Positions 35,566 through 47,482 of a stretch of DNA of 64,000 bases are shown one piece after another. The number at the start of each line of letters is the position of its first letter. Positions within the stretch are counted from its first letter, which is position 1. The notes beneath the pieces are model-generated. The model saw only the letters and a list, made by a program, of their open reading frames with translations, did no database searches and was not told where the DNA came from. A program made the translations under genes and the position numbers. The stretch spans positions 496,001 through 560,000 of the forward strand of contig JBAJFE010000034.1 in the NCBI GenBank assembly GCA_037903355.1, given 5' to 3'. This stretch comes from Trichuris trichiura (Eukaryota; Nematoda; Enoplea; Trichinellida; Trichuridae).

Positions 35566-37336
35566 ATGGCAGAAGCAAAAAAGAAATGTAGGCAATACAA
35601 CGTCGAATATCTAAGATACGGTTTTATACCGTCACCCTCGAATTCGCAGCAACCATTTTGCTTGATCTGTGAAAAGGCTTTTGCGAATGAACTGATGAAG
35701 CCCTCAAAATTAGTAAAACACCTGAAAACGATGCACGGTGACAAGGCCAATAAAGACCTTTCTTACTTCCAATCTCTTCAAGATAACTTCCAAAAGCGAC
35801 CTAAATTGGCAGGGATTTTTTCATCCGCATCAAGACGAAACACCGACAGATTGCGCGCGTCCTATAACATCTCCCTCTTAATCGCGAAATCTGGAAAGCC
35901 GCATGCCATCGGAGAAGAACTGATACTGCCGGCTGTTTCGGAAGTGCTGCGTACTGTGTTGCGCATTCCTGCAACTGAAATAGTGAAAATGATTCCCTTC
36001 AGCAACTATACGGTGCAGCGACGTATTGATGAAATGAGCGCTGATGTGGAGAATACGCTCTGCAACCTCTTGAGAACAGAGGAATTTTCTTTACAGGTGG
36101 ATGAGTCGACGTTGCCACATAACGAAGCGCTGCTGCTGGCCTATGTTAGGTTTATCAAGGTAGGCAAGTTAGTTCAGGAGTTACTCTTCGCAAGAGAACT
36201 GCTGACTGACACTAGAGGAGAATCAATATTTCGTACTGTAGAAGACTTCTTTAAAGAGAAGGAGATACCACTAACGAACGCAATCGCTGTCGCGACGGAT
36301 GGAGCCCCGTCAATGCTTGGACGCCATCGCGGGTTCCTTTCGTATCTAAAAGAAAAGGTACCGGATTTGCTGGCCGTGCACTGCGTAATTCACCGGCAAC
36401 ATCTGGTGGCGAAGCCACTCAGTGACAGACTGCACCGTTCGCTGCAGTACGTGATCACTGCGGTTAATAAAATCAAAAGCAGTGCCTTGAGAGAGAGATT
36501 GTTCAGCCAACTATGCGAAGAAAATGACGAAGATTTTAACCGGCTCCTGCTTCACACAGAAGTACGCTGGCTTTCAAGGAGCGCCTGCTTGAGCCGCTTC
36601 TATGCCCTTTTTGACACCGTCGTACAGTTTCTCAAAACTGAGGATACGGAATTACGTGACAACGTGGAGAAATCGAGAGCTGACATAGCTTACATGTCGG
36701 ACCCCTACTTAAAGTTTAGCGAGATGAATTTGCAGTTGCAAGGAGATCAACTGAATTTTATCAAGACCAAGACGGTTTTAAAGGCTTTCATCGACAAGCT
36801 TTCCATTTTCCGCCAAAACCTGGGGCGCGGAGAGTACCGCCAGTTCCCTAGCCTTGACGACCTCAAGAAGAATGGCAGCCTTCCTGACGATGTCATACGC
36901 TCCTTCTGTGTCCATCTCAGCATGCTCCACGTGCGAAAGGTACAGAGATATTTTGTCCATGACGATACCGGACTGGGTTTTGGACCCGTTTACATGCCTC
37001 GCCGAGGTTGAAGTGGCTTACCAGGAAGAGCTCATTGAGATGCAAGCCAACGAGGAGCTGAAGCCCAAGATGAAGGGCGGCTATACCAGTTTCTGGCTGC
37101 AGCAGGAAATCAGACAGCTGTATCCCAGGCTATGGAACGTAGCTAAGAAGTTCCTCATCCCTTTTCCGTCGTCCTATTTGGTTGAACGCAGATTTAGTGC
37201 GGTAATGGACCTTCTCGGAAAAAAAAGAAACCGCTTACAGATAGTCAGGCGAGGCGACTTGAGATTACTTCTGATGACTATCAAGCCGGACGTGGATAAA
37301 TTATTAGCATTGCACCAGACCCAACCGTCGCACTAA
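35566..37336 (+). pseudogene. hAT transposase, ZBED5/SCAND3-like, one frameshift
   Basis: About 590 residues, nearly full length. The N terminus MAEAKKKCRQYNVEYLRYGF leads into a BED-like zinc finger (C32, C35, then LVKHLKTMH). The core has the DDE/RNase-H pieces: LQVDESTLPHNEALL (first Asp), IAVATDGAPSMLGRHRGFL (second Asp) and CVIHRQHLVAK, TEVRWLSRSACLSR. The hATC dimerisation tail reads SSYLVERRFSAVMDLL. The first frame is open to 37011, but from about 36,965 the homologous sequence (DWVLDPFTCLAEVE) continues in the next frame, so one small indel near 36,950-36,965 separates the halves. The ATG at 35566 was chosen because homologous proteins start there. The low decay suggests recent activity. 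Related host proteins exist, but the TIRs show this copy is a transposon. Confidence 0.92.
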
Positions 37337-38044
37337 GTGAGGTAAGATCAAGCGGCTGTCGTCTTGCTCCGAGGAAATATTGAATTTAGATTCATTGTTG
37401 CGCAGCACTGAGAACAACATCGCAGCCTCACTTACAATTTGCGCTACCATTGCTAACAGCCCGAAAAATTAAGGAAGAGGAAACCCAATGCCGCGCTTGT
37501 ACTCTGAATGCTCCCTGATCTGCAGTTAGCCGGCCTAAGTCCAGTAATACGAAAAGAACGCCTTCAGTGCCAAATAAAGAATTTATGGCGTTAACGGCTT
37601 CGAATATCGCTCGGAGCATTCTCCGTATATGGCAGCTGGCTGGCTTCCTTACTAGCCATTTTGCTCTAGTGTAGAAAAGAAATTCAGCGTCGACTTCGCA
37701 TCGCCAGGTTTTCCAGCCATTAATCGCACACTCAACTTTCACGGCGCAAACCATGGGATCCTACTTGCGGCTGACAAGATCCGCAGGTAAATAAGGTTTT
37801 TAAAGATGACCCGGCTTAACTGTTTTTTCTTTGGCAAACACGGTAGGCAGCGAAGTCAATTCTACATTCTGCCGGCTCTTTCAAGTGCTGAACTACTTGT
37901 ACAAATTGACAACAGCGTAACCACAGTAGGTGCACCTGAAGATAACAGAAGCAGGAGAATTACGTTGGGGAGAATGACGGGGGGCCCCGGCAAGTTGAAG
38001 GTCGCGAAAGGGGGCCCTGGCTCAAAAAAGGTTGGGAAACACTG

Positions 38045-40086
38045 ATTTAACAGCATTCAAGGACGCACAAAGTAGGCGTCGATGCTAACCTGCTCAATTG
38101 CAAAGTACGGTAAACTGAGTGGGTGATTTGTTGCTAGCGTGGCTTTAGTCTTATTTCTAGCCATCTACGTCATGGTAATTGGTAATTTTGTACATGGATT
38201 CAAAAGGTGTTAGGTTCAATGAACGTTCATGTTAGTAGGACAGCCGAATAAATTGAGGTTCCTTCGTATTTCCTAGAATTCACATTGATGAAATTATTTG
38301 AAGATTTTAATTGTCAAGGTTCTAAACAGTGGGTATATTTCCACTGATTGTGGGAAGTAGTTAACTTATTCTTCCCATTTCTCTTGTCAAGCTATCGCTG
38401 CTTCTATCAACATGTTCTATTTCCTCGATTAAATATAAGGTGTTTTGTAACGAGCATAGGCTTCCACCTTTAAACGTTTCACATCACGTTTGCTCCGCTT
38501 TATTTATTGTCGAGGATGGCGAAGCTTTCAAGGCAGTTAGTGTATACCATCTTTCGCATTTTAACGCTATTTCCTGGATTACCCTTTAGGTTACGTAGAC
38601 AGTTGGAGCAGTTTTGGGACCGTGTGCCATTATTTTGTTTGTTTCTTTTGCTTGTGTCGCTCTGTCTGCCTGTTTTGCTTATTTCGTATTGTTTACCCGA
38701 GAATGCTTTCTAGGTCGTTTTGATTTAACTATGAAAGCTGAAGAAGTACGACAAAAGTTTCTAGACTTTTTTCCAAGAAGTATGAACATACGTACTATCA
38801 TTCATCACCAGTAATTCCATATGATGATCCTACGTTATTGTTTGCCAATGCACGGATGAATCAAGTATGTTTGAGTTAATGGCAGTCAAATGTGACTTTT
38901 CTGACGCTTACTTTAGCACTAGAAAGGAGTCACCCTCCTTTGATGATCTTATTGCATCTGGTCCATTGCAAGAAATGTAATTCAGTTATAAATAGCATAT
39001 TGCTAACACGCCACACTTTAATGTTAGAATTGTTCCTGTGTTTCAGTGAAAAGAATAGTATGAATGGAAAATTCGATTATTCCAAACGGTGCCTTCTCCT
39101 ACTGGCTTGATTTTTTGCTATAGAAGGTTTCGTAATTAGTACATACAACTGAAGTCACTGTGGATTTCTCAATGTATTATTTCTGTGATTTCGAATTACT
39201 GGCGACCTGAAGTCGTTTTTCCGATGTGTTAAATTGATCATCACAACTTCACATGTTCTCCGCATATTATGACACGAACGTTACTGCGTAGTACACATAT
39301 TTAATTTCCAATGGGGAGGAGCACACGTAAAAGGCAAATTTTCATTGATGTTTATTCAGAGCCTTGTCTTTAAAGTCTATTTTTCTTTGTATAGTTATAA
39401 GTCACAGGATAGAGCAATATTCTGCTACTTTTCTAACAGCAAAATGGGTTACTCTTTAAATAGAGCGACTCACGAATTATGTCACAAATCGCGCGCTATT
39501 TGACTGTCTCTACTTCTGTTGCAGTCTCCAAAGGGAGCACCCGGAGGTTGTCCAGTAATCAGCGGCAATTCTTGTGCCTATGAGAAGATCGCTCGATGTC
39601 GCCCCACTGCACTTTAAATGATCATTTGATTACTAGTGGTGGTCACACCCATGATTCGTGTCACATGGCATTTGAAAACAATCGCCTGCTGGTCAATTGG
39701 TTGTGGCAGTAGTTATTTGGTTGGGCAACAGTAGTCCTTCCTGCATCGATCTTTCCTTAGGTTAACTCTCAGTAACCAAAATAATGGAAACTGTAATTTT
39801 CCGAGAGTTGACCTTGCGTAGGCAGTGAAAGTTTCATCTTGAACTGCCGAAATAGCTTGCATTTCTTAACCATTGTGGCTGAAGTGCGCTTTATTTGCTT
39901 TATTCATCCTGAAAGTATTTGGTGGTAATCAGCGTTGGACATTTTTCTTTCTGCTTTATTCTCTAATTAGAGCGGAAGATGGCTGTAAGGTTATTCTCCT
40001 GTCGTGAAAATTGCAGCTCGTTTGGAGATCAGTAGTTCGGATAATTTTGATTTACCGAGGTCGAAAAGCTTTACTAATGTTTAAAG
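38045..40086. other. No supported feature
   Basis: About 2 kb of AT-rich sequence. A plus-strand frame at 38507-38713 encodes a hydrophobic stretch (LFCLFLLLVSLCLPVLLI), but has no neighbouring exon or homolog that I recognise. No transposon ends detected. Confidence 0.4.
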
Positions 40087-41141
40087 CATAGGTTCTCAAA
40101 GTGGGCGATATCGCCCCCTGGGGGAGGCGATGAGGGAGCACAGAGAGGCGATGGGAACCTCGTGCGGAGGCATTGGGAATCAGATAAGAGGAACTCTGGC
40201 AGAATTATCCCTACAGCAGGAGGGCCCTCAAAAAGACCTTCATAAGAAGGGTCTTTCTTAACTCGACCTCACTAGAAGTGGCGGCGGCAACTACAAAGGA
40301 GGCCAAGTAGGGGTGGAGGGCGCAATGGAACAATGGCGTTTTTCTTAGCTCAAGTCTCCCAGAAGTGGAGGCGGCAAATTCAAAAGCATTATGGGACAAG
40401 AAGCGGCAAGTTACGGGCTGCTGTAGAAAACCTCTTTATTGCGTTTCCATAATCTTATCTAGCGGAATGCAGATTCAGCGCGGTTACGGAGCTGTTAAGC
40501 AGCAAGAGAAGTCGGCTAGATATAGTGAATCGAGGCAACCTTAGACTGATGATGGCAAAGACGCAGCCAAATATAGACACCTTGCTCTTACTGCATCAGG
40601 CACACCCGTCACAGTAAGTAGTTTCCGTTCACGTGCAGTCGCAAACTTGCGTTATAGTTTCTTTTGCATCTTTTCGCTTAAGCGTTTTCACTTCAATCTG
40701 GTTTCTTGTCACTACAATTCTGTTTGGTGTGGGTAAAAAGACAAATTGACGCACATTGTTTTTTTCAGGAAAGGCTAATGAATACTTCTTGCTTACGTAA
40801 CTTTATGTTCTGAAAAACGTGAGAGAAGATATGAAAGACAAGCAGTAATTTTCCCATCATAAAATGGTAGGTGGAAAAGCAGGAGTGATATAGTACGTCT
40901 ACCACGTGACGAAGAGTAAAAGTCTTTTCTGCAAACATTTCTCTTGAGTAGTGGTGTTGCAAAGATTTTTTCACCAGGGGCGACGGAGGGAAATGTTTGA
41001 AAACCTAATGACCTCCCGGCTACGCCACGTCGTACCGTCCAGCCAATCAGCGGACCCAAAATTGACCAATCAGAAGTGGGGGCACCAGCACTCGGGAACG
41101 TTCACAGGGGGGCGATGGAGCGAAAAGTTTGAGAACCTATG
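40087..41141 (+). mobile_element. Internally deleted hAT element (family 2) with 8-bp target duplication
   Basis: 1,055 bp. The ends CATAGGTTCTCAAAGTGGGC and AAAGTTTGAGAACCTATG are inverted repeats. Flanking octamers are GTTTAAAG (left) and ATTTAAAG (right), an 8-bp duplication with one change. About 40,430-40,620 preserves the C-terminal hATC region of the transposase in plus-strand pieces (RLDIVNRGNLRLM, LLLLHQAHPSQ), related to the 35566 protein. Everything upstream is gone. Minus-strand GGGCGAT blocks near both ends are subterminal repeats. Confidence 0.88.
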
Positions 41142-41869
41142 ATTTAAAGCGTCCGTTCCTGAGCTGACCCACTTTCAAGCGTTCAACTTGCGTTCACTCT
41201 GTTCGGTTGGGTTCTCTGCTCTTCAAACCATGGCTCGAGTTAGAAGCGGGAAGTTGATTGCTGGAGATTTTAGCACTGTTGACAGTCTTTTACTTCGGAT
41301 GAAAGCATTAATTTGGCTATTTCGCGACAGTGGTTGAAGTAATCACAGTTAATCCTGAAAGTATTTGCGGTTCTCTTTCCTTCCGCTTCACTTTGTAATT
41401 ATAGTTGGTTCTAAGGACATTCTGCTCCCTGTATAGCAAACAGACCAATGTATTTTTTTGCAGGGGTGAAAACGCTATCCTAACACGAGTTGGCCCACTT
41501 TCACGGATTGGTTCAATGAGCTCTGCTGAAGTTGCAATGCAAGAAGTTGATTGCTGTGTTTGCTAGCTTTCTTCCCAAAAGTTTAAGTAAGGTTGCTTTG
41601 TTGGTTTCACAGAACCTGCATGCAAATTTTGATGACCTTGGACTACTGCGCTAGCTGGCGTGAAATCGTTTCGCTTTCAGAGACGCCTGTTTGCGCGCAC
41701 GTGTCGGTAAGTTCTGAGAAGCCGACGTACTGTATCTTAAGGAAAAGCAGGTAGCGGTGTGAATGAAAAATGTTCAAATTTGCAGAAAATTTTTACTGCG
41801 TCACCGTGTAACAGTGCGTGTCCCCTGACTTGAAAATTCAGACAGGAATCGCGAGTCAGTAGTAATAAG

Positions 41870-42960
41870 GGGGCCAAGAAATTTGGTACAAACAGTTGAA
41901 CAACAAACAACAACACTTGGGGATCAGACCGGTGTGACCCTTTTCGTCCGCTCTTATTCGCCGTCCCGTCTCCGCTTACATGTCGTATGATGGCTAACAA
42001 ACCATAGTTGGATTAACAAATTACCAACTAAGTATTTCCAACAAACCGCTGAGCGTTATTTCAACTCATTAGACTTTGCCGTTTTTTGCACATCAAGAAC
42101 TGTTTCAATAAGTGCCTTCAGCTCTGCCAGGCGACCGTTCAGCTTAGCACTGCTGAGGAAATGCGCGTCCGCTGACCTGAAAATCGCCGGATGCTGAAGG
42201 GCGATTCTCCAATGCGAACAGGAGTCGCAACTCATTCAAGCTGGGCACCTCCATTGCACTGGATATCATACAGCATAGGGCTGACGCTATGCGCTCACCT
42301 TTGTTATATCTTACATTTTTGGGTGCTCTTCTTTTCCTACGCACACCAATCTTTCTTACGCGCGATCACCATACATTGATTATCATGCGCTCTTCGGCAG
42401 ACAGTTTACCGGTTATGCTTGTAAAAGTTATTTGGTTCTTACGCAAATGGTGGCTGATTATTTCTAACAAACCCACCCATTCGCTGACCACATTATTTCA
42501 ATTCTGTTCATTGTTTTATCTTAGAATTTTGGCTGCTCTTCCTCATATCTTACCATTTTGGGTGCTCTTCCTTCTGAATTTGAAAACAAAAAGAGCACCT
42601 TGCAGCTCTGAAACGATTCGTTGATCCGCGTGAGAACCGATGTCTTCGTAGTCAGCGAAAATTCCTTGAATTGCCGTTCAAAATCTATGTCGATTGATTC
42701 GCCTAAATAAGTGCTTTACAAATCTACAAAATCTACAAACAGATGAACAACAAACCTGGGGATCAGACTGCTCTGCTCCGATTGACTGTGGCCCTCTTCG
42801 TCCGCTCCTCAGCGGACACTTTACCCGTTATACTTAGCATCGTTATATCTTTTAATTTCAGGTCCTCTTCCTTATATCTTACAATGTTGGATGCTCTACG
42901 CACTCCAATCTACAAAAGGGCATGTCGCTAACCAATCCATGTCCATGCCGACTGACCACC
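41870..42960. repeat. Degenerate tandem repeat, period about 427 bp
   Basis: Matching phrases recur at a constant spacing: CTTGGGGATCAGAC at about 41,917 and CCTGGGGATCAGAC at about 42,756 (two periods), a CCGCTGAGCG/CATTCGCTGACC block 428 bp apart (42,047 and 42,475), and GGCAGACAGTTTACCGGTTA / GCGGACACTTTACCCGTTA 427 bp apart. TTTTGGGTGCTCTTCCT also repeats. About 2.5 units, diverged. No coding meaning evident. Confidence 0.6.
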
Positions 42961-44770
42961 CAAATGTATTAAAAACATAAGTAAAGTAATTGTGAAGAAC
43001 TGTAGTTAAATGATAAGCAGGTACAGAAGTAAAGTAATTGAGCAGTAATAGTTAAATGATATGCAGGTACAGAGTAGTTGAGGAAAAGCAGGAGCTGCGG
43101 CGGCGTTTAAATATCGATAACTGTAATTATTAGGGTATTCAGTACAAAAATTAAAAGATTTGATCATCTAGTAAACAACTTACATTAGTGAGTGACAAAG
43201 TTCCTTTACTTGACAAAATCAAAAAGTAAAGGAATTTTAATTAATTTGGTTAACTGACATTGGTTAGAATTAGAAACAAAATTACCAATTAGGATTAGAA
43301 GCACAATTTAAGAAGAATTTCTGTTTTTGAAACACAATTATCTGATTGAAATCATCCTTAATTTTGACATTTATTAGAATTAAAAAACAAGGTTACCACA
43401 AAGTGCTATTCTAATAGAATTAGTAATAAAATTTAAGAAGAAGTGGAAACAATTACCCAATTGAAATCATCATCAATTAGAATTAAAAACGTCTACCTGT
43501 TTAAGAAGAATTAGGAACACAATTCATCCGATTGAAATCACCGTCATCATAAAGATTATACCAAAATATGCATTGTATTTTCCAGATTTGTATTATCCAA
43601 ATTTATTAACAAATTATTATTTTCCAAATATTTTAAATATGAAGATTCAGGAATATTTTAGGCTGGGGCCAGAAGCCTCAACGCTTAAGTAATTTAACAA
43701 GAAATTCGTGCAACTCATTGTCACTACCAAGTAACACTTTCCTGAAACTAATCTCCTCTCCTTACTTGACAGTTTCTCGAAACTAATCTCTTTTATTAAA
43801 GCAGGTATTATTCTTGCGTCTTAATTACTTTTATGAATTCTTAATTGTAATTATAACCCCTTTTAATTAAAATTCTAATTTTTTGTTACTTCACCTATAG
43901 CCTCCACTTAAAATTTCAATTTTTTTACTTCACCTTGCCAGGGTAATTCTAGCTAGGATTTTACTAAGTGCAAAGTACAACATGGTACAATAAAAGTATG
44001 GCAAAATAATAAGGAAAAACGTTCTTTGACAGCTCTAAATTGGAGCTACATCTTTCTGCAAAACTCTACTTACTAGGCAACAATGTTTACAGAGAGATGT
44101 TTCTAATCAGTCTAAGAAGTTGATCGTTTTTGTTACTGTATGACAACTCTCGCAAATTCAACTGAAGGAAATGGCCAAAATATTGCTGAGGGAACGACAG
44201 CGTGTGATCGAACCAGATGCTGAATAGCAAAAATGCAAGTAGCTCTTGTCGACCCTGTTGTGTTTCGATGGAGTGTGTTCGTCGTTTGCGCTTTTGCTCT
44301 GTGCAGAACACCGTGGAAGTCCTCCTGATGCACTATTGCGACACTGTTCAACTATTGTTTAGTTTGCTACGGTTATGGAACATACGGCGAAGAATCGTGT
44401 GTTTCTGTCAGTGAGCGGAGTGCAGTAAGCACCGGAAATTTGTAGTTTCTCTTGGCCGATGTTTGAACACACGACTAATCTCCATGTGCTCTTGATATCG
44501 TTCATCATTTCCAGAGTCATGTAACAGTGCTGGGTTTTGTAGCAAACGCAGATGACAAAAGCACTTAGAAGAGGGTTGTCAAAAACGTTATTCTACCGAC
44601 ACAACACAAATCTCTTCACTCCCTTAGCCCTCCGTGGGAGCTCCTTATATACTCCTTATCTTGGCGGAGGCTGAGCGTCACTTAGTGGGCCAGGTGACAT
44701 CTGACGGGTATTTCCGGAGACCGCCCTGCGCGTGTCACTTTCAAGGTTTGTCCTGCAGCGATTGTCGCTT
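42961..44770. other. AT-rich low-complexity stretch, no gene
   Basis: About 42,980-43,900 is built from scattered repeats of ATTAGAATTA, ATTGAAATCAT and AAGAAGAATT, a decayed simple-sequence array. The rest shows nothing supported. Confidence 0.5.
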
Positions 44771-45019
44771 TCAGCGTCCGTCGTGCAGCAAGCAGTTTCC
44801 GTAATTTTTGCCGCGCTGTTCATCACATAATTCGTTCAGTTTTCCATGTTTTGTGCTGCAATGCCGTTCCAGATTAGCTTTTTTCATAACAGCTATTGAG
44901 TCGCCAAAAACAAGGCAAACGGGCTTGCCCTTAAATTCCATGAAAAAACAGTCATTCGTCCATTTCGTTTGGAGAATTCGACACTCTGTATCAATTTTTG
45001 TTTTCTTTGAACTGGCCAT
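44771..45019 (-). pseudogene. GTF2IRD2/ZBED-like hAT transposase N-terminal fragment
   Basis: The minus-strand frame starts MASSKKTKIDTECRILQTKW and continues CFFMEFKGKPVCLVFGDS, AVMKKANLERHCSTKHGKL, the BED-like zinc finger found at the N terminus of GTF2IRD2- and FAM200-type hAT-derived proteins. The second expected Cys of the finger is Phe-Gly here (VCLVFGD). The frame runs off into unrelated sequence at 44,771. Only about 80 residues survive; the catalytic part is missing. The frame is open upstream to 45361, but that stretch is not like the family. Confidence 0.75.
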
Positions 45020-45909
45020 TTGTAGCGTTGGGAGAGCGTGAAATCTAGCTTGCGATAAGCTGCATGAAACTTCAGGTTTCAGTATGGCTTTTTGGGCAAC
45101 TCCAAGCAAAAAGGCAAACCTTTTGAGACAACTCCGCAACCCAGTTGTCAAGAACATAATCGCAACTACAGAGAACGAAAACACCTTTTGCACTTCGAAA
45201 GCGTAAAGGACAGGAGGCCGGCACAAACCGACGAGAACGATCCCGGTGACTACTGAGAGCAAAAAAAGCAGAAGTGTTCTAGCCAGCTGGACAGTCGTTA
45301 TCTCGAACAAAGCAGTGGCCCATCCTACTGACGCGCGCACATGCACTGTAGTGCCGCCCACTGCTTGTCACCGAGGACTAACAATGTCGGTTTGTCGGCA
45401 GAGACCTGTCAGCAACGCAGTTTCCCGAGCCATCCTGACGTTGCCTGCTTGTTATGGAAGATTTATGTTCTTACTAGGACTCACACACAATAAGTTTATC
45501 GCATTTTCAAAAAATAAGCTCCCACAATTACATTTCACCGAATCTCGCATCCCTGTGCGGTTGTCCCAGCGCGTGGGCGGGAAACGGTCTCGTAGGCCGG
45601 ACGTTCCCCACCGCCGCACTAGCCTGCTTCCCATTTTATCTCGCTGGACGTTAGGAACACAGTTTGCTCCGGCGCGATGCGCTGCCATGTAGCTTACATT
45701 GTTGGACGGGATCACTTATATTTGCATACGTCAAGAAGAAGGACGACGAAAGCCATGGCAAACCGGTAACCCGCCAGGTGACGGCCGTGGTCACATGAGC
45801 ACCAGTTTATTATACACCACTTTACAACTAAGCTTGACTTTAAGCCTCGGTCGCAGCGGTCGCTAATCTGCACGTCAAAACATTTTGTATCACGTTAAGT
45901 AGTAATTTA

Positions 45910-46769
45910 GGGTCTTGTATGTTGTCTCCCCACCGGAAGTTCAGGCGGCAACTTCAAAGCCGGTCACGTGACCATTACTACGTCACCTGAACAATGGCTG
46001 ACCTAAGCTATTGTTCACTGTGTGCACATACGAGCGATGCGTATCAGCAAAGGAACGCTGCACATCTGGAAACAGTTGGCCGTTCTGCTGATTGTTTGCA
46101 AGTGCGTTCTATAACCCTGCCGGCCGTCCTGACCTGCCGTAGCCTAAGCCTAAGCCTAAACGTTAACATGACGCGTGTTCGTTGCTGTTGTTGGGTTTTG
46201 CAGTTTTGACCGTGAAGCAAACGACAAGAAGCTTGGCGCAAATTAACGTTATTTAGCGATCACTGAACACGCAAGCAGTGAGTAACGGAAAAAGGGAAAA
46301 AGCGTATGTACTGCTAACGCAGGCGCTCACCCTGACGAAGGCAACGCGTCGATTTCGCTGCAGGCGCATCCGACGGGTTCACTCGGGTGTACCTAATCAG
46401 GCAGAAGGCGTCAGTGCCTCTTTGCGGTGCCTCCACTTGTCGGATGGCAAGTTGTCACTAGATCCCGGGACAGACATAACGCAGAATGAGATTTACCCTG
46501 TCTACCAAGGCACGCCTCAGCTCGGAAAGTTGACCTGCGATGTTTTTCACGAATTCCTACACGACGTCTCAGCTTGAACACCTGCAGGCCCCATTGTGTT
46601 TCCCGTAACTACAATGCATGCGCACCTGCTGAATTCCATCCTTTCACTAAACCTGAAGATAACGTCCGTCCGTTGCGCCCATAACAACCATTTATTACGC
46701 CGTAGATTTGCAGATAACGCTTTGAAGTAGCCGCCTCAACGTGCGGTGGGGAGACAACATACTAGACCC
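45910..46769. mobile_element. TIR element carrying telomere-type hexamers
   Basis: About 860 bp with long imperfect inverted ends: GGTCTTGTATGTTGTCTCCC at the left, the complement of GGGGAGACAACATACTAGAC at the right, continuing into GGAAGTTCAGGCGGCAAC and its partner. The interior shares the block GCCGGCCGTCCTG(A/T)CCTGCC plus GCCTAA hexamers with the 5' part of the hAT element at 32995. No transposase. A 99-codon frame at 46278-46577 is unrecognised. Confidence 0.65.
46141..46159. repeat. Interstitial telomere-type hexamers, three units
   Basis: AGCCTAAGCCTAAGCCTAA, three perfect GCCTAA units (TTAGGC on the other strand), within the TIR element at 45910-46769. Confidence 0.85.
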
Positions 46770-46799
46770 CTTCTTTTTATTTTCTTTTTATTTAACAAC

Positions 46800-47262
46800 G
46801 CATTTTTCGTTTTCAATTCAATTTGGTTCGCTGTCATTACAATTCTGTTCGGTGTGGGTGAAGAAACGAATAGACGCACACTGTTTTTTTTCAGGAAAGG
46901 CTAATGAACGCTTCTTGCTTAATTGACTCCGTGTTCCAAAAAATGTGAGAAGAGTTATGAAAGACAAGCAAAAACTTTTCCATCATGAAATAGTTGGTAG
47001 AAAAGCCGGAGTGTTATAGTACGTCTTTCACGTGACGAGGTGTTGAAGTCTTTTCTGCAAAAGTTCCACACGAGTAGTGGTGTTGCAAACATTTTCCCGC
47101 CGGGAGCGATTGAGAAAAAAGTTTGAGAACCTAATGACGTCCCAGCTACGCCACATCCTACCTTGCTGCCAATCAGCGAGCCCAAAATTGACCAATCAGA
47201 ACTGGGGGCTCAAGAGCTCAGAAACTTTCACAGGGGGGCGATGGAGCAAAAAATTTTGATAT
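46800..47262 (+). mobile_element. Truncated hAT (family 2) 3' end
   Basis: Collinear with the right half of the 40087-41141 element (for example CAGGAAAGGCTAATGAA, then CACGTGACGAGG, and CACAGGGGGGCGATGGAGC at the end). The terminal TTTGAGAACCTATG has decayed to ATTTTGATATGC. The left half is absent. Confidence 0.75.
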
Positions 47263-47482
47263 GCTTTTAATAAGAAACAGCGATGGTATTCAGTGCTCCA
47301 TGTCTGTTACTTTCTGTCCTTCCTGATAGCTGGTGAAGAAAGTTTTCAGTACCCTTGTCCTTCTGGACGTCTTTGTTTCCAAGTGTATCCAAAAGTCTGC
47401 TGGACACACCTTTGTCGTTCAGCCACTAGCGACGGATGAAGGTCTATCGCCTGAAAGCTCTGAGTTCTGATAAAGTTATGAC

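Larger units (their letters stand above)
32995..38044 (+). mobile_element. hAT transposon (ZBED type), about 5.05 kb
   Basis: The ends are imperfect inverted repeats: CAGTGATTCCCAACGAGGGC at the left and the complement of GGTTGGGAAACACTG at the right, with G/C-rich subterminal blocks (GGGGGCCCTGG) at both ends. It encodes one transposase frame on the plus strand (35566-37336). The 8-bp target duplication expected for hAT is not seen (CGCTAGCG at the left, ATTTAACA at the right), so one flank has been rearranged. The first 2.5 kb is non-coding and includes the short telomere-type run at 33312-33326. Confidence 0.85.
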
